Of a stretch of DNA of 64,000 nt, positions 15,821 to 23,894 are shown in pieces. This DNA comes from Bacteroidetes bacterium ADurb.Bin302. Its GTDB lineage: Bacteria > Bacteroidota > Bacteroidia > Bacteroidales > Paludibacteraceae. The notes beneath the pieces were generated by a model. It made no database searches, was not told where the DNA came from, and saw only the letters and a program-made list of their open reading frames with translations. Numbering within the stretch: position 1 is the first letter of the stretch; the number at the start of each line of letters is the position of its first letter. Both the position numbers and the translations under genes were made by a program. The stretch lies in the NCBI GenBank assembly GCA_002069025.1, contig MWBK01000206.1, positions 1-64,000 on the forward strand, given 5' to 3'.

Positions 15821-16664
15821 AAGTAAAGCAGTTGATAATATTTTTAACAGAGAATATGATGAAATGACACCTGCTCAGATGGTATCTATTCTTTGCAAGT
15901 ACTATTTACAGAAGGAGGGGTTGTCTCCTCTGGAAGTAAAGAGCAAAGCAACATCCTTCATCAAGGATGATTTATGCAGGGTTGACCATGACAAGTGGGG
16001 AACATTTATTGATAAGAGCATTAAGATAGCAGAAACATCCAAGTGGAAGGATGTAGAATATATTCCTATTACAAATAAGGAAAAGGAGCTTATTAAGAAG
16101 TACCCAAAAAGATTGCAGAAGATTCTGTTTACTATAATAGTACTTGGAAAGTTCTATTATCTTACCAAGGGAAGCACATGGATTAATGATAATACACATG
16201 TAATATTTGATTTGGCTCATGTGTCATATCTCTCGTCATCTGAAAGAGATTATCTCATTCATTCATTCTTTAAAGATGGGCTGATATCTCTCCCGAAAAG
16301 AATTGATAGTACAGCATTTAAAGTAGATTGCTGTGACCTTGAAGGAGAATGTGTATTTAAAGTGACAAGTCTTAAAGACTTAGGACTCTGGTGGTTTATC
16401 TGCAATGGGAATAAGAAGTATAGAGTATGTAAGAAATGCGGTGCAATATATGAGAAAACAGGAGCAAGAGATTTATTCTGCCAGAAGTGTAGAGGATATC
16501 AGAATAGTAAGAAGGTAGTAACATGTATTGACTGCGGTAAGAATTTCACTGTAGAAGGAGTAAGGGCAGGTTGTTCAAAAAGATGCCCTGTTTGCCAGAA
16601 ATACCATGATGTCGAGATGAACAGACTTAATGTTCAGAGATGTAGAGCGAAAAATAAATGCTGA
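15804..16664 (+). CDS. Zinc-ribbon protein, probable partner of the RNA polymerase
   Basis: 286 residues from ATG 15804 (AAAGGAG upstream), overlapping the polymerase stop; upstream in-frame starts lie inside the polymerase gene without a ribosome site. Helical N-terminal two thirds, then a cysteine-rich end: CKKCGAIYEKTGARDLFCQKC and CIDCGKNFTVEG...CSKRCPVCQ, i.e. two zinc ribbons. Translational coupling to the polymerase suggests a transcription accessory role such as DNA or promoter binding; this is inference. A zinc-binding structural role cannot be excluded. Confidence 0.65.
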   Translation: MLIMNESKAVDNIFNREYDEMTPAQMVSILCKYYLQKEGLSPLEVKSKATSFIKDDLCRVDHDKWGTFIDKSIKIAETSKWKDVEYIPITNKEKELIKKYPKRLQKILFTIIVLGKFYYLTKGSTWINDNTHVIFDLAHVSYLSSSERDYLIHSFFKDGLISLPKRIDSTAFKVDCCDLEGECVFKVTSLKDLGLWWFICNGNKKYRVCKKCGAIYEKTGARDLFCQKCRGYQNSKKVVTCIDCGKNFTVEGVRAGCSKRCPVCQKYHDVEMNRLNVQRCRAKNKC

Positions 16665-16815
16665 TGTAATGAGACTTTTGGTGTCTATCAACATTGAAAA
16701 CATCCCCCACAATCCCCGTAGTTATAGGCTTAACTGTTTATTCATTGCCCTAAAGTTGCCCTTTTCATAAGTGAATACAATACTTGTATTTTATAAACCC
16801 TCCTATTTAATACCT

Positions 16816-16847
16816 CCCCAGAGAATGATTAATGTCATTTTCTGGGG
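16816..16847 (+). terminator. Terminator or leader hairpin
   Basis: CCCCAGA/TCTGGGG stem with inner AATGA/TCATT pairing, followed by TTACATATTTTTT. It lies after the zinc-ribbon gene and before the 16881 gene in a 216-bp gap that otherwise shows nothing. Confidence 0.65.
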
Positions 16848-16880
16848 TTACATATTTTTTAAGGAAAGGACGGATATTTT

Positions 16881-17090
16881 TTGAAAGAAGAAGAAACAAA
16901 AATCTTTAGAGCAAGGAATCTTAGGATTACAAATTATTTGCTCGCTAATGGATGTAAGATGTTATCGGTAGAACAAAACAATGAATTCTCTTCTAAGAAA
17001 GGTGGATATTGTGGCAAGATGCTAATATTCAACTTTGAAGTGAACGAGCATCTTGACGCTTGTTTAAAGAAATGGAATAACGACATTTAA
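16881..17090 (+). CDS. Small DUF5659-like protein
   Basis: 69 residues from TTG 16881; AAAGGACGG upstream is a moderate ribosome site. ITNYLLANGCKMLSVEQN followed by MLIFNFEVNEHLDACLKKW matches the pattern of small phage DUF5659 proteins (helix with L-x-x-G, then F-x-F and a C-terminal helix). Function of that family is unknown. 12 bp before the ClpP-like gene, so cotranslated. Confidence 0.6.
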   Translation: MKEEETKIFRARNLRITNYLLANGCKMLSVEQNNEFSSKKGGYCGKMLIFNFEVNEHLDACLKKWNNDI

Positions 17091-17102
17091 AGGAGGCATA
17101 AT

Positions 17103-17720
17103 ATGGAATTATTTATACCAACAATTGACCCAGAGTTAGAGAACATGAAACTCCCTTCTCCAGAGCTTGTAGAATATTACAGCGATGTTGAAAAGAGAGA
17201 AATGTGGATTAACTACGACATTGATGATTCACTGTTCGATTTAACAAAGAATATTTATCGCTACAATAAAGAGGATATGGGTATTCCTGTTGAACAGAGA
17301 AGACCAATCTATGTGTATGTCTTCAGTTATGGTGGAGAAGTTGAAAACTGTCTCGCATTTGTTTCAGCTATTCTTGCAAGTAAGACTCCTGTTATCACAG
17401 TAAATTGCGGTATTGCTATGAGCTGTGGTGCGCTTATTTTCCTTGCAGGACAGAAGAGGTATATGACCAAGTTAGGTACAGTACTTATCCACAACGGTAG
17501 TTCTTCTGGTGGTGGTGGAACTTATGAACAGAATGTTGCACAGCAGGAAAACTACAATGCGACTGTAGATAAGTTCAAGAAGTATATCCTCGAAAGAACA
17601 AACATTGACCCAAAGGTTTACAATAAACATAGGTCTAAGGAATGGTACTTATACGCTGACGACTGTATCAAATATGGAATTGCTACAGATTTAATTGAAA
17701 ATATAGAAGACATTTATTAA
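17103..17720 (+). CDS. ClpP-like serine protease
   Basis: 205 residues, ATG 17103 behind AAAGGAGGC. ClpP/crotonase fold: SYGGEV (oxyanion segment, SPGG in ClpP), AMSCGALIFLAG with nucleophile S107, VLIHNG with H130, and a closing segment KEWYLYADDCIKYGIAT, where the catalytic Asp position appears to be Glu (E180). Longer N-terminus (about 35 residues) than ClpP. In phages such proteins often mature proheads, but here the gene sits far from the capsid genes and a separate protease-scaffold gene exists, so it may instead act on host or phage regulators. Confidence 0.82.
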   Translation: MELFIPTIDPELENMKLPSPELVEYYSDVEKREMWINYDIDDSLFDLTKNIYRYNKEDMGIPVEQRRPIYVYVFSYGGEVENCLAFVSAILASKTPVITVNCGIAMSCGALIFLAGQKRYMTKLGTVLIHNGSSSGGGGTYEQNVAQQENYNATVDKFKKYILERTNIDPKVYNKHRSKEWYLYADDCIKYGIATDLIENIEDIY

Positions 17721-17738
17721 TATCAAAGGAGGGCTTCT

Positions 17739-18923
17739 ATGAAATTTTATGACACATGTTCTATCATGGAAGATAATGCTGATTTAAGTGATGTTATTAT
17801 AAGTAGCATTACTATACAGGAACTTGAAAATATCAAAACTGGAAACAGAGATAAGGAAACTAAATCAAAGGCTCGGTCTGCGGTAAGAGCAATCAAAGCG
17901 CAGAAACCACTGGTTATTATTTACAATCCACAGTGGGATGCAATCATCGAGCATTACAATCTGGAACTGAGCAATGATAATAGGATTATTGTTTCGGCTT
18001 CGATAACTTCAGAAAAATACGATGACTTCTGTTTCTATACAGAGGATTATCTTGTTTGGCTTATCGCTACGTCTATTTATAAGCTCAATGTCTATTCAGC
18101 TAAAGAAACAGCGGAGATATACAAGGGATATAAGAGAGTCATAGGCGACACTAACCACATCAACAGATTCTTCGAGATGTTCAATGCTAGGGATTGGTAT
18201 GTCAACGAATATCTTATCACTTATAATACTGATACAGATGAATGGAAAGAAGCGAGATGGAACGGAGAGCAGTTTGTTCCTCTTATCCTGCCGAAGGGTA
18301 AAGGTTGTATTAAGGGGAAGAACTCAGAACAGCGTTGTGCTATTGATGCTCTCAACAATGAGGATATAGATATAGTTGCTATTCTTGGCGGTGTTGGAAG
18401 TGGTAAGACATATCTTTGCACACAGATGGCACTATATAACATTGACCGTAAGGGAACTAATTCTAAGATTATTGGAGTAAGAAGCCCAGAATCAGAATCC
18501 AAGGAAGTAGGATATCTGAAAGGAACACTTGAAGATAAGACAGAATTATTTTTCAAACCTCTGGAAGATAGCTTAGATGGTGGAGACCAAGAGTTTGAAC
18601 GCTTGAAGAGAGAAGGTAGACTTCAGATGGAAATACCTTACTATCTGAAGGGTAGAACTTTTACAGATTCTATTATGGTCTGCGATGAAGCTGAAGACTT
18701 TTCTGAGTGGGAGATAAAACTGATTGGCACAAGAGCAGGAGACCGTACCAAGATTTTCTGGTGTGGAGATTATAAGCAGGCTGTCATGAATAAGTCTACT
18801 TCAAATCCTCTGGCTATAATGTGCAGTAAATTAAGAGGGCAGGACAGTTTTGCCTGTGTCTGCCTCGAAAAAGATGTAAGAAGTGATGTATCAAGATTGT
18901 ACAGCGAAGTGTACGACGATTAA
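17739..18923 (+). CDS. PIN-PhoH (PhoH2-type) ATPase/ribonuclease
   Basis: 394 residues, AAAGGAGGG before ATG 17739. Residues 1-150 form a PIN domain (FYDTCSIM with D5, later acidic residues including E29 and D103), residues 190-394 a PhoH ATPase: Walker A GGVGSGKT (217-224), VGYLKGTLEDK, Walker B MVCDEAED. PhoH2 proteins combine RNA unwinding with PIN RNase activity; phoH genes are frequent in phages. It lies between the ClpP-like and HU genes, in a block of nucleic-acid functions. Confidence 0.88.
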   Translation: MKFYDTCSIMEDNADLSDVIISSITIQELENIKTGNRDKETKSKARSAVRAIKAQKPLVIIYNPQWDAIIEHYNLELSNDNRIIVSASITSEKYDDFCFYTEDYLVWLIATSIYKLNVYSAKETAEIYKGYKRVIGDTNHINRFFEMFNARDWYVNEYLITYNTDTDEWKEARWNGEQFVPLILPKGKGCIKGKNSEQRCAIDALNNEDIDIVAILGGVGSGKTYLCTQMALYNIDRKGTNSKIIGVRSPESESKEVGYLKGTLEDKTELFFKPLEDSLDGGDQEFERLKREGRLQMEIPYYLKGRTFTDSIMVCDEAEDFSEWEIKLIGTRAGDRTKIFWCGDYKQAVMNKSTSNPLAIMCSKLRGQDSFACVCLEKDVRSDVSRLYSEVYDD

Positions 18924-18944
18924 TTTTGAAAGGAAGTGATTTAA

Positions 18945-19355
18945 ATGGGTGACGCAAAAACAAAGTCTATCAATGAGAGAGGACTATCAAAGACAGAATT
19001 TGCCAGATACGTTTCTGACAGAATGGATTTACCAATCACATACTGCAAGCAGTCTCTTAACCTTGTCCTTAATGGTATCCTTATGGCTACGGAGGAAGGC
19101 TACGACCTTTGCTTTAATGGATTTGGTAGCTTTACTAATCGTAGAAGAGAACCTTTCATTCAGAGGTCTCCGATGCTTAGAGGCGAGAGTGAAGGCTGTC
19201 AGAAGGCTGTAGTTCCTGCGGTGTATTGTCCACACTTTACTCCTGCTACAACCTACAAAGAAGCAGCAAAGCACTATGGAGAATCAGTGTTTGGCAAGAA
19301 TGATACTACTTGCCGTAAGGGTATCAGAAAGACAGATAAGCTTACAGAAGTTTGA
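18945..19355 (+). CDS. HU/IHF-family DNA-binding protein
   Basis: 136 residues, ATG 18945 behind AAAGGAAGTG. LSKTEFARYVSDRMDLP and ICLNGFGSF-type motif (LCFNGFGSFTNRRRE) are the HU helices and beta-strand start. The C-terminal tail is about 40 residues longer than HU. It probably binds and bends phage DNA for replication or packaging. Last gene before the tRNA cluster. Confidence 0.85.
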   Translation: MGDAKTKSINERGLSKTEFARYVSDRMDLPITYCKQSLNLVLNGILMATEEGYDLCFNGFGSFTNRRREPFIQRSPMLRGESEGCQKAVVPAVYCPHFTPATTYKEAAKHYGESVFGKNDTTCRKGIRKTDKLTEV

Positions 19356-19387
19356 TAAAAAATTTTTAAAAAATTTCAAAAAAAGTA

Positions 19388-19416
19388 TTGACAGTTGGTT
19401 TGAACTGTGATATAAT
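19388..19416 (+). promoter_or_regulatory. Promoter of the tRNA cluster
   Basis: TTGACA (19388-19393), 17-bp spacer, TGA then TATAAT (19411-19416). Directly followed by a hairpin-rich leader and three tRNAs. Confidence 0.85.
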
Positions 19417-19422
19417 AAGAAC

Positions 19423-19700
19423 ATGGAAAGAGGAAAGAGCTTAAAGCTCAGACCTCTTCCTTCTCCAGAACCAAAAATAAAAAATAAACTTTTGCTGTCA
19501 CGTTAAAGGTTCTGGAGAAATTACATTGGGTTATTACTTACACAGAGTATTCTTAGTAGGTTTCTGATTGGCGGCAACCATGATGGATTGAAAAGGTACT
19601 GCGAGAAGCAAGTAAGCGATTAGAGGGTGAATCGTTATAAGGTCTTTGCCGAGAACTTTTAATGGTTTCTCTGATTGAGGTGCAACTCCTTAATGACTCT
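19423..19700 (+). ncRNA. Structured leader RNA of the tRNA transcript
   Basis: No gene in this 280-nt stretch. It contains GGAAAGAGG/CCTCTTCC (19425-19460), a perfect 12-bp stem TTCTCCAGAACC/GGTTCTGGAGAA (19461-19519) with a 35-nt loop, CGATT/AATCG near 19616-19634 and ATTGAGG/TCCTTAAT near 19674-19694. GC content is higher than neighbours. May be a processed leader, a degenerate tRNA or a small RNA of its own. Confidence 0.45.
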
Positions 19701-19702
19701 TC

Positions 19703-19775
19703 TGCGGTGAGGACAAATGGTAAGTCGCTTGGCTCATAACCAAGAGAGAGTGGGTTCGATTCCCACCACACGCAA
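19703..19775 (+). tRNA. tRNA-Met (CAT) with an irregular acceptor stem
   Basis: Anticodon arm CTTGG-CTCATAA-CCAAG gives anticodon CAT; D-arm GAC/GTC; T-arm GTGGG-TTCGATT-CCCAC. The acceptor pairs TGCG/CGCA and GTG/CAC only with one bulged A in the 3' strand, so it may be impaired. Could also be Ile-type if lysidine-modified. No CCA encoded. Confidence 0.75.
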
Positions 19776-19788
19776 TCAAATTAAATAC

Positions 19789-19861
19789 TGGGGCGTAGCC
19801 AAGTGGTAAGGCATGAGATTTTGGCTCTCACATTCCGTGGGTTCGAGCCCCACCGTTCCAA
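19789..19861 (+). tRNA. tRNA-Gln (TTG)
   Basis: Complete cloverleaf: acceptor TGGGGCG/CGTTCCA (with two G-U pairs), anticodon arm TGAGA-TTTTGGC-TCTCA (anticodon TTG, reads CAA), T-arm GTGGG-TTCGAGC-CCCAC. CAA-type glutamine tRNA; no CCA encoded. Confidence 0.88.
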
Positions 19862-19867
19862 TTATAT

Positions 19868-19976
19868 GTCGAGGTGGCGAAATAGGCAGACGCACTTGTG
19901 AAGACAAGGCTTATCTCTTTGGGAAGTACAACCAATTAAGGAGATAAGGTTGGAGTTTCAACTCCTTCTCTCGGCA
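19868..19976 (+). tRNA. Unusual long-arm tRNA-like RNA (Leu-like body)
   Basis: 109 nt. Acceptor GTCGAGG/TCTCGGC plus A, D-arm GGCGAAATAGGCAGACGC and T-loop TTCAACT fit a class II (Leu-like) tRNA. The anticodon arm, however, is CTTGT-GAAG-ACAAG (or CTTG with a 6-nt loop), which lacks a normal 7-nt loop, and the variable arm is very large: CTTATCTC/GAGATAAG with a 23-nt loop. The T-stem has a mismatch next to the loop. The anticodon cannot be assigned safely. Either a degenerate tRNA, or a tRNA-like RNA with another role. Confidence 0.5.
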
Positions 19977-19999
19977 TTTAAAAATTTTTTTAAAAACTA

Positions 20000-20069
20000 T
20001 TGACAAAATATATCTGATATAATATAATTAAGTAGTATTATTTTTGTGTGAGGACGACAAATCCTCACA
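20000..20069 (+). promoter_or_regulatory. Late operon promoter with leader hairpin
   Basis: TTGACA (20000-20005), 17-bp spacer, TATAAT (20023-20028), in a tract with overlapping TATAAT words. Then TGTGAGGA/TCCTCACA (20047-20069) followed by TTTTTTATTTTAT and the ribosome site GAAAGGAG. Likely start of the packaging/head operon. Confidence 0.75.
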
Positions 20070-20099
20070 TTTTTTATTTTATATGAAAGGAGAAGGACA

Positions 20100-21179
20100 A
20101 TGGCTCTTGATGATAGTAATAGAATTGAAAGGGCAGGGTATGTGACTAAGATGACACGAAAACATATTTGTGTTAAGTGTTCACAAGCAAAGCTCGAATC
20201 CAGTTTCTTTGCTCCAACAAATAGTAAAATGTGGGAAGCATCTGGTGGAATATGCTTGGTATGTAAAGATTGCATCAGTAAAATATTTGACGATATGTCG
20301 AGAGAATATGATGACAGGATTGCAACTATGTATGTATGTCATATGATGGATATTGCCTATGTAGATTCTTTGTATAAATCAGTAACAGAGAATTTAAAAA
20401 AGAAATATACATTTAGTGTATATCTTCAGAGATTTAAAACATCAACATATAAAAATGATTCATTTGAATTCTCTTTGAAGAACGATGAACTCTGTAAAAA
20501 TTCTGGAGGGGGATCTGCTGTTGTATTAGGAGATTCAAGAAATCAGAATTTCTGTATCAGCACATTAGGTTATGACCCGTTTATAGATTCTACGTTTACA
20601 GAAAAGGATAAGAAGAAAGCATACAATATGCTTGCCAATTATTTTGAAATACCAAATATTGAAGACAATCCTCACTCATTGCAGTCCGCTATACAGATTG
20701 TAGAAGCACAGGTGCAGATAGAATCTTTATCTGACAAGATTAACCAGATTCTTATTCATGGTTCAGAGGATGAAGAAGGAGACAAGTGTTTATCTAATTA
20801 TGTAACATGTAGAAAAAATTTACAAGATTCTGTTGTAAGACTGGCTGAATCAAGTAAGATTGCCGCATCTAAGATGGGTAATGATGGTGCGTCAAAGAAT
20901 ACTTTATCTGTTAAGATGAAACAGATGCTTGAAGATGGAGTAGAAGAGGCACAGCCGAATCTGTTCTCAATTAAATGGTCTGAAGCTTGTAAGCAAGTCG
21001 CTGATATCAGTAACAGGTCTATCATGGAACAGCTTGACTTTCAAGAGAATGATTATGCTGAAATGGTTAAGAAGCAGAGAGAAATGATTACAAGTCAAGA
21101 ATACAAACTTGATTCTTTGGAAGAAGAGAACAGGGTTCTTAAGAATCAGATATTAAGGATGGGCGGTGAAGTAGAATAA
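20100..21179 (+). CDS. Probable terminase small subunit with N-terminal zinc finger
   Basis: 359 residues, ATG 20100 behind GAAAGGAGAAGG. N-terminal cysteines CVKC...CLVCKDC form a zinc finger; the C-terminus is a coiled coil (QEYKLDSLEEENRVLKNQIL). The stop overlaps the start of the large terminase, and phages with similar order have a DNA-recognising small terminase here. Large for that role, but zinc-finger versions exist in Bacillota phages. Assigned mainly by position. Confidence 0.6.
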   Translation: MALDDSNRIERAGYVTKMTRKHICVKCSQAKLESSFFAPTNSKMWEASGGICLVCKDCISKIFDDMSREYDDRIATMYVCHMMDIAYVDSLYKSVTENLKKKYTFSVYLQRFKTSTYKNDSFEFSLKNDELCKNSGGGSAVVLGDSRNQNFCISTLGYDPFIDSTFTEKDKKKAYNMLANYFEIPNIEDNPHSLQSAIQIVEAQVQIESLSDKINQILIHGSEDEEGDKCLSNYVTCRKNLQDSVVRLAESSKIAASKMGNDGASKNTLSVKMKQMLEDGVEEAQPNLFSIKWSEACKQVADISNRSIMEQLDFQENDYAEMVKKQREMITSQEYKLDSLEEENRVLKNQILRMGGEVE

Positions 21180-23872
21180 TGGATTACTTTATGCCGCTCA
21201 CCGAAAAAGAATTTTCAGAAAAGAAAATGAGAGCTTATGAAGCTTTTGGTAAAGTTATCAATGAAGGACGAAAAAATCCTATATGGTTTGTGGAATATAT
21301 GTATGGAATCAAATTGATTGATTACCAAGCATACGGTTTCATGAAATCATGGTGGACACCTTTTGTCCTTTGGTTATGTTCTCGAAGAGCGGGTAAAGCT
21401 CTTGCTCTTGATACTCCAATACCTACTCCTTCTGGATTTAAGAAAATGGAAGATATCCATGTAGGAGATTATGTATTTGGTCAGAATGGTAAACCTACAA
21501 AGGTAACGTTTGAATCTGAGATATTTCACAATCATAAATGTTATAAAGTAAAGTTTGATGACGGAGATACTGTTATAGCTGATGCAGAACATTTATGGGA
21601 AGTTACAGATTGTAACAGAAGAAGCGAGTTTAATATCTTTACAGTAAAGACTACTGAAGAACTTTATAATGACATGCAGAGAGGTATTGTAAAACAGAAG
21701 GTCAAAAATAATCTTGCTGTAGAATATCCTACTCTGAAAGGTGAAAAGAATATACCTGCAAGACTTTATGAAAAAGGAAGAGATTTCTTGTGGGTTGATA
21801 ATAGCCTTGAAGTGTTACGTACTGCAAGAAACGGAGCACGTAAAGGAGGACACAGGAAAGAAAGAGATAATCCTGTTATTCCAGAAGAGATAATGTTCTC
21901 TTCCATTAGGCAGAGAAAAGCCTTTGTAATGGGGCTTTTCGACTCTAAAGGAATTCATGAAGGAATGGGTATCGTGCATCTCGTTGCAAAAAGTGAGGCG
22001 TTTATCGCTCAACTTTCGGAGTTGCTTTCGAGTATCGGTTACAAAAATTTGGTTACAGGTAAAAAAGTTACCCTTAAGATAAGTAGGGGCAATTCCTTAT
22101 TTAAATTAAAAAGTAAGCGTGAACAGTTACCTTATAATCAATGTAAGAAGACGGATTACTGTGGTATTGATTCTATCACTCCATGTGAAAGCGTACCATG
22201 TAAATGTATTCAAGTTGATGCAGAAGACCATTTATATTTATTTGGTAGGAAGTATCACGTTACTCATAACACAACTACAGCATCAGTATTCTTACAGACT
22301 AAGATGCTGTTAATTCCAGACTACAAAGTTTATATCTCAGCCAATAGTGCCGCTCAGTCCATTGAAATATTCAAGATGATTGAGGACATTGCACTACAAA
22401 GAGTTCCTTCTTTTGCATCGGCTACAGATATCTTTGCTTATGAACTGGAAAAGAACGCAAACAATAAAACAGGTTTTGTCCATGACATGATGGGACATAG
22501 ATTTAGATTACCTAATAACTCACAGCTTGTTACTTTGAGTACGAACGTAAAGGCTGAAAGAGGTAAGGGTGGTAGTATCTTCTTCGATGAAACCGCTTGG
22601 CAAACGCAGGAACAGATGGCGGCTCTCGAACACTTTGCAGATATGGACTCGTCATTTAAGACTGAGGTAGGAGCAAGGAAGTACTTCTATCCGAAAGCTA
22701 TGCCATTACAGCTTTTCTATGCGTCATCGGCAGGGGATGCAGAGTTCCCATTCTATGATAAGTATAGAACATTTTCTAAAAATATGTTCATGGGCGATTC
22801 AAATTATTTTGTATTTGACCTTAATGTTAACACTATACTTAATCATAGTACTATTGATGGCAAGCCAATCAAGGCTCACATTTCACAAGAGGCTGTAGAT
22901 AAAGCGATTGAAGATGACCCAGAAGCGGCAGACCGTGAACTTTTTAATAAGTTCAGAAAAGGTGGCGGCAGAAATACAGTTGTTAAACCAGAAGTCATTT
23001 TCAGAAATAGTGAAACAAGAATACCAATATTCAGAAATGAAGATGGTAAGAGAAAATATATATTATGCTATGACCCTGCCAGAAACTACGATGGTTCTAT
23101 CCTTGGAATCTTTGAACTGATAGAAGATAAGAAGATTGGTTTTTATTTGAAATTAGTGAATGTAATTCCAATGATTGACCACCAGTCAAAGAATAAGACA
23201 CCGCTCAATATGAAAGAACAGCTTAAAGTTTTACGTAAAGCTATGATTGATTACAACGGTGATGCTGAAGACTGGGGCAATATAGAACTATATATAGACG
23301 CAGGTGCAGGTGGACAGGCACAGGGCGGTATCGCTGACCAGTTGTTTGATGACTGGGAAGACGAAGCAGGTAACGTTTATAAGGGTGTTATTGATGGCAC
23401 ACATCCTCAGTATGAGACAGCCAGAAAATCACATCCTAATGCAATCAAGATTGTTCATCTTATCAATCCGCAGAGTCATAAGAAAATTATTTATGATGCT
23501 CTGGAAAAACTTGCTCCACAGGATGTTATCAAATTCATGCTGTGGGATAAGAAGGAATATATTATGTTACCAGATGGTAATAATGATTTTTACAGATATA
23601 CCTTATCTTATGAAGAAATGGTCGCTCTTGGTAACTGTGAAATCATGAAGACACAAGCTATGTATATGTGTAGATACATCACAGGACAGGGTAACGTTGT
23701 ATATGAACTGGATAGAAATTGTAAGACAATCAAACATGATGACCATGCTTACGTATTGGCTCTTGCCGCATATGCTCTCGCTGTAAAGAGAAGAACGATA
23801 TTAACAGGCAGAAAGAAGACCACACAGCAGACAACAGTTCCTACGTGTGTAACAACAATAGATTTCGATTAG
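21179..23872 (+). CDS. terL: Terminase large subunit interrupted by an intein
   Basis: 897 residues as read, about 606 after removal of the intein (74-364). ATPase: Walker A CSRRAGK|TTT split by the intein, Walker B SIFFDETAWQT. Nuclease: ILCYDPARNYDGSILGIFEL (first Asp), IELYIDAGAGGQAQGG, and IKHDDHAYVLALAAYAL near the C-terminus. It pumps DNA into proheads and cuts concatemers. One-base overlap with the preceding gene. Splicing is required for a working P-loop. Confidence 0.93.
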   Translation: MDYFMPLTEKEFSEKKMRAYEAFGKVINEGRKNPIWFVEYMYGIKLIDYQAYGFMKSWWTPFVLWLCSRRAGKALALDTPIPTPSGFKKMEDIHVGDYVFGQNGKPTKVTFESEIFHNHKCYKVKFDDGDTVIADAEHLWEVTDCNRRSEFNIFTVKTTEELYNDMQRGIVKQKVKNNLAVEYPTLKGEKNIPARLYEKGRDFLWVDNSLEVLRTARNGARKGGHRKERDNPVIPEEIMFSSIRQRKAFVMGLFDSKGIHEGMGIVHLVAKSEAFIAQLSELLSSIGYKNLVTGKKVTLKISRGNSLFKLKSKREQLPYNQCKKTDYCGIDSITPCESVPCKCIQVDAEDHLYLFGRKYHVTHNTTTASVFLQTKMLLIPDYKVYISANSAAQSIEIFKMIEDIALQRVPSFASATDIFAYELEKNANNKTGFVHDMMGHRFRLPNNSQLVTLSTNVKAERGKGGSIFFDETAWQTQEQMAALEHFADMDSSFKTEVGARKYFYPKAMPLQLFYASSAGDAEFPFYDKYRTFSKNMFMGDSNYFVFDLNVNTILNHSTIDGKPIKAHISQEAVDKAIEDDPEAADRELFNKFRKGGGRNTVVKPEVIFRNSETRIPIFRNEDGKRKYILCYDPARNYDGSILGIFELIEDKKIGFYLKLVNVIPMIDHQSKNKTPLNMKEQLKVLRKAMIDYNGDAEDWGNIELYIDAGAGGQAQGGIADQLFDDWEDEAGNVYKGVIDGTHPQYETARKSHPNAIKIVHLINPQSHKKIIYDALEKLAPQDVIKFMLWDKKEYIMLPDGNNDFYRYTLSYEEMVALGNCEIMKTQAMYMCRYITGQGNVVYELDRNCKTIKHDDHAYVLALAAYALAVKRRTILTGRKKTTQQTTVPTCVTTIDFD
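21398..22270 (+). other. Class 3 intein in TerL with a degenerate endonuclease
   Basis: 291 residues: starts ALALDTPIPTPSGFKKMEDI (Ala first), block B Trp in ADAEHLWEV, block F Cys in CKCIQVDAEDHLYL, ends YHVTHN before Thr+1: the W-C-T signature of class 3. Only one, altered, dodecapeptide is seen (AFVMGLFDSKG); the first LAGLIDADG motif is absent, so the homing endonuclease is probably dead. It occupies the same GK|T position as helicase intein 1. Confidence 0.85.
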
Positions 23873-23894
23873 AAAGGAGAGGAAGGATAAATAA

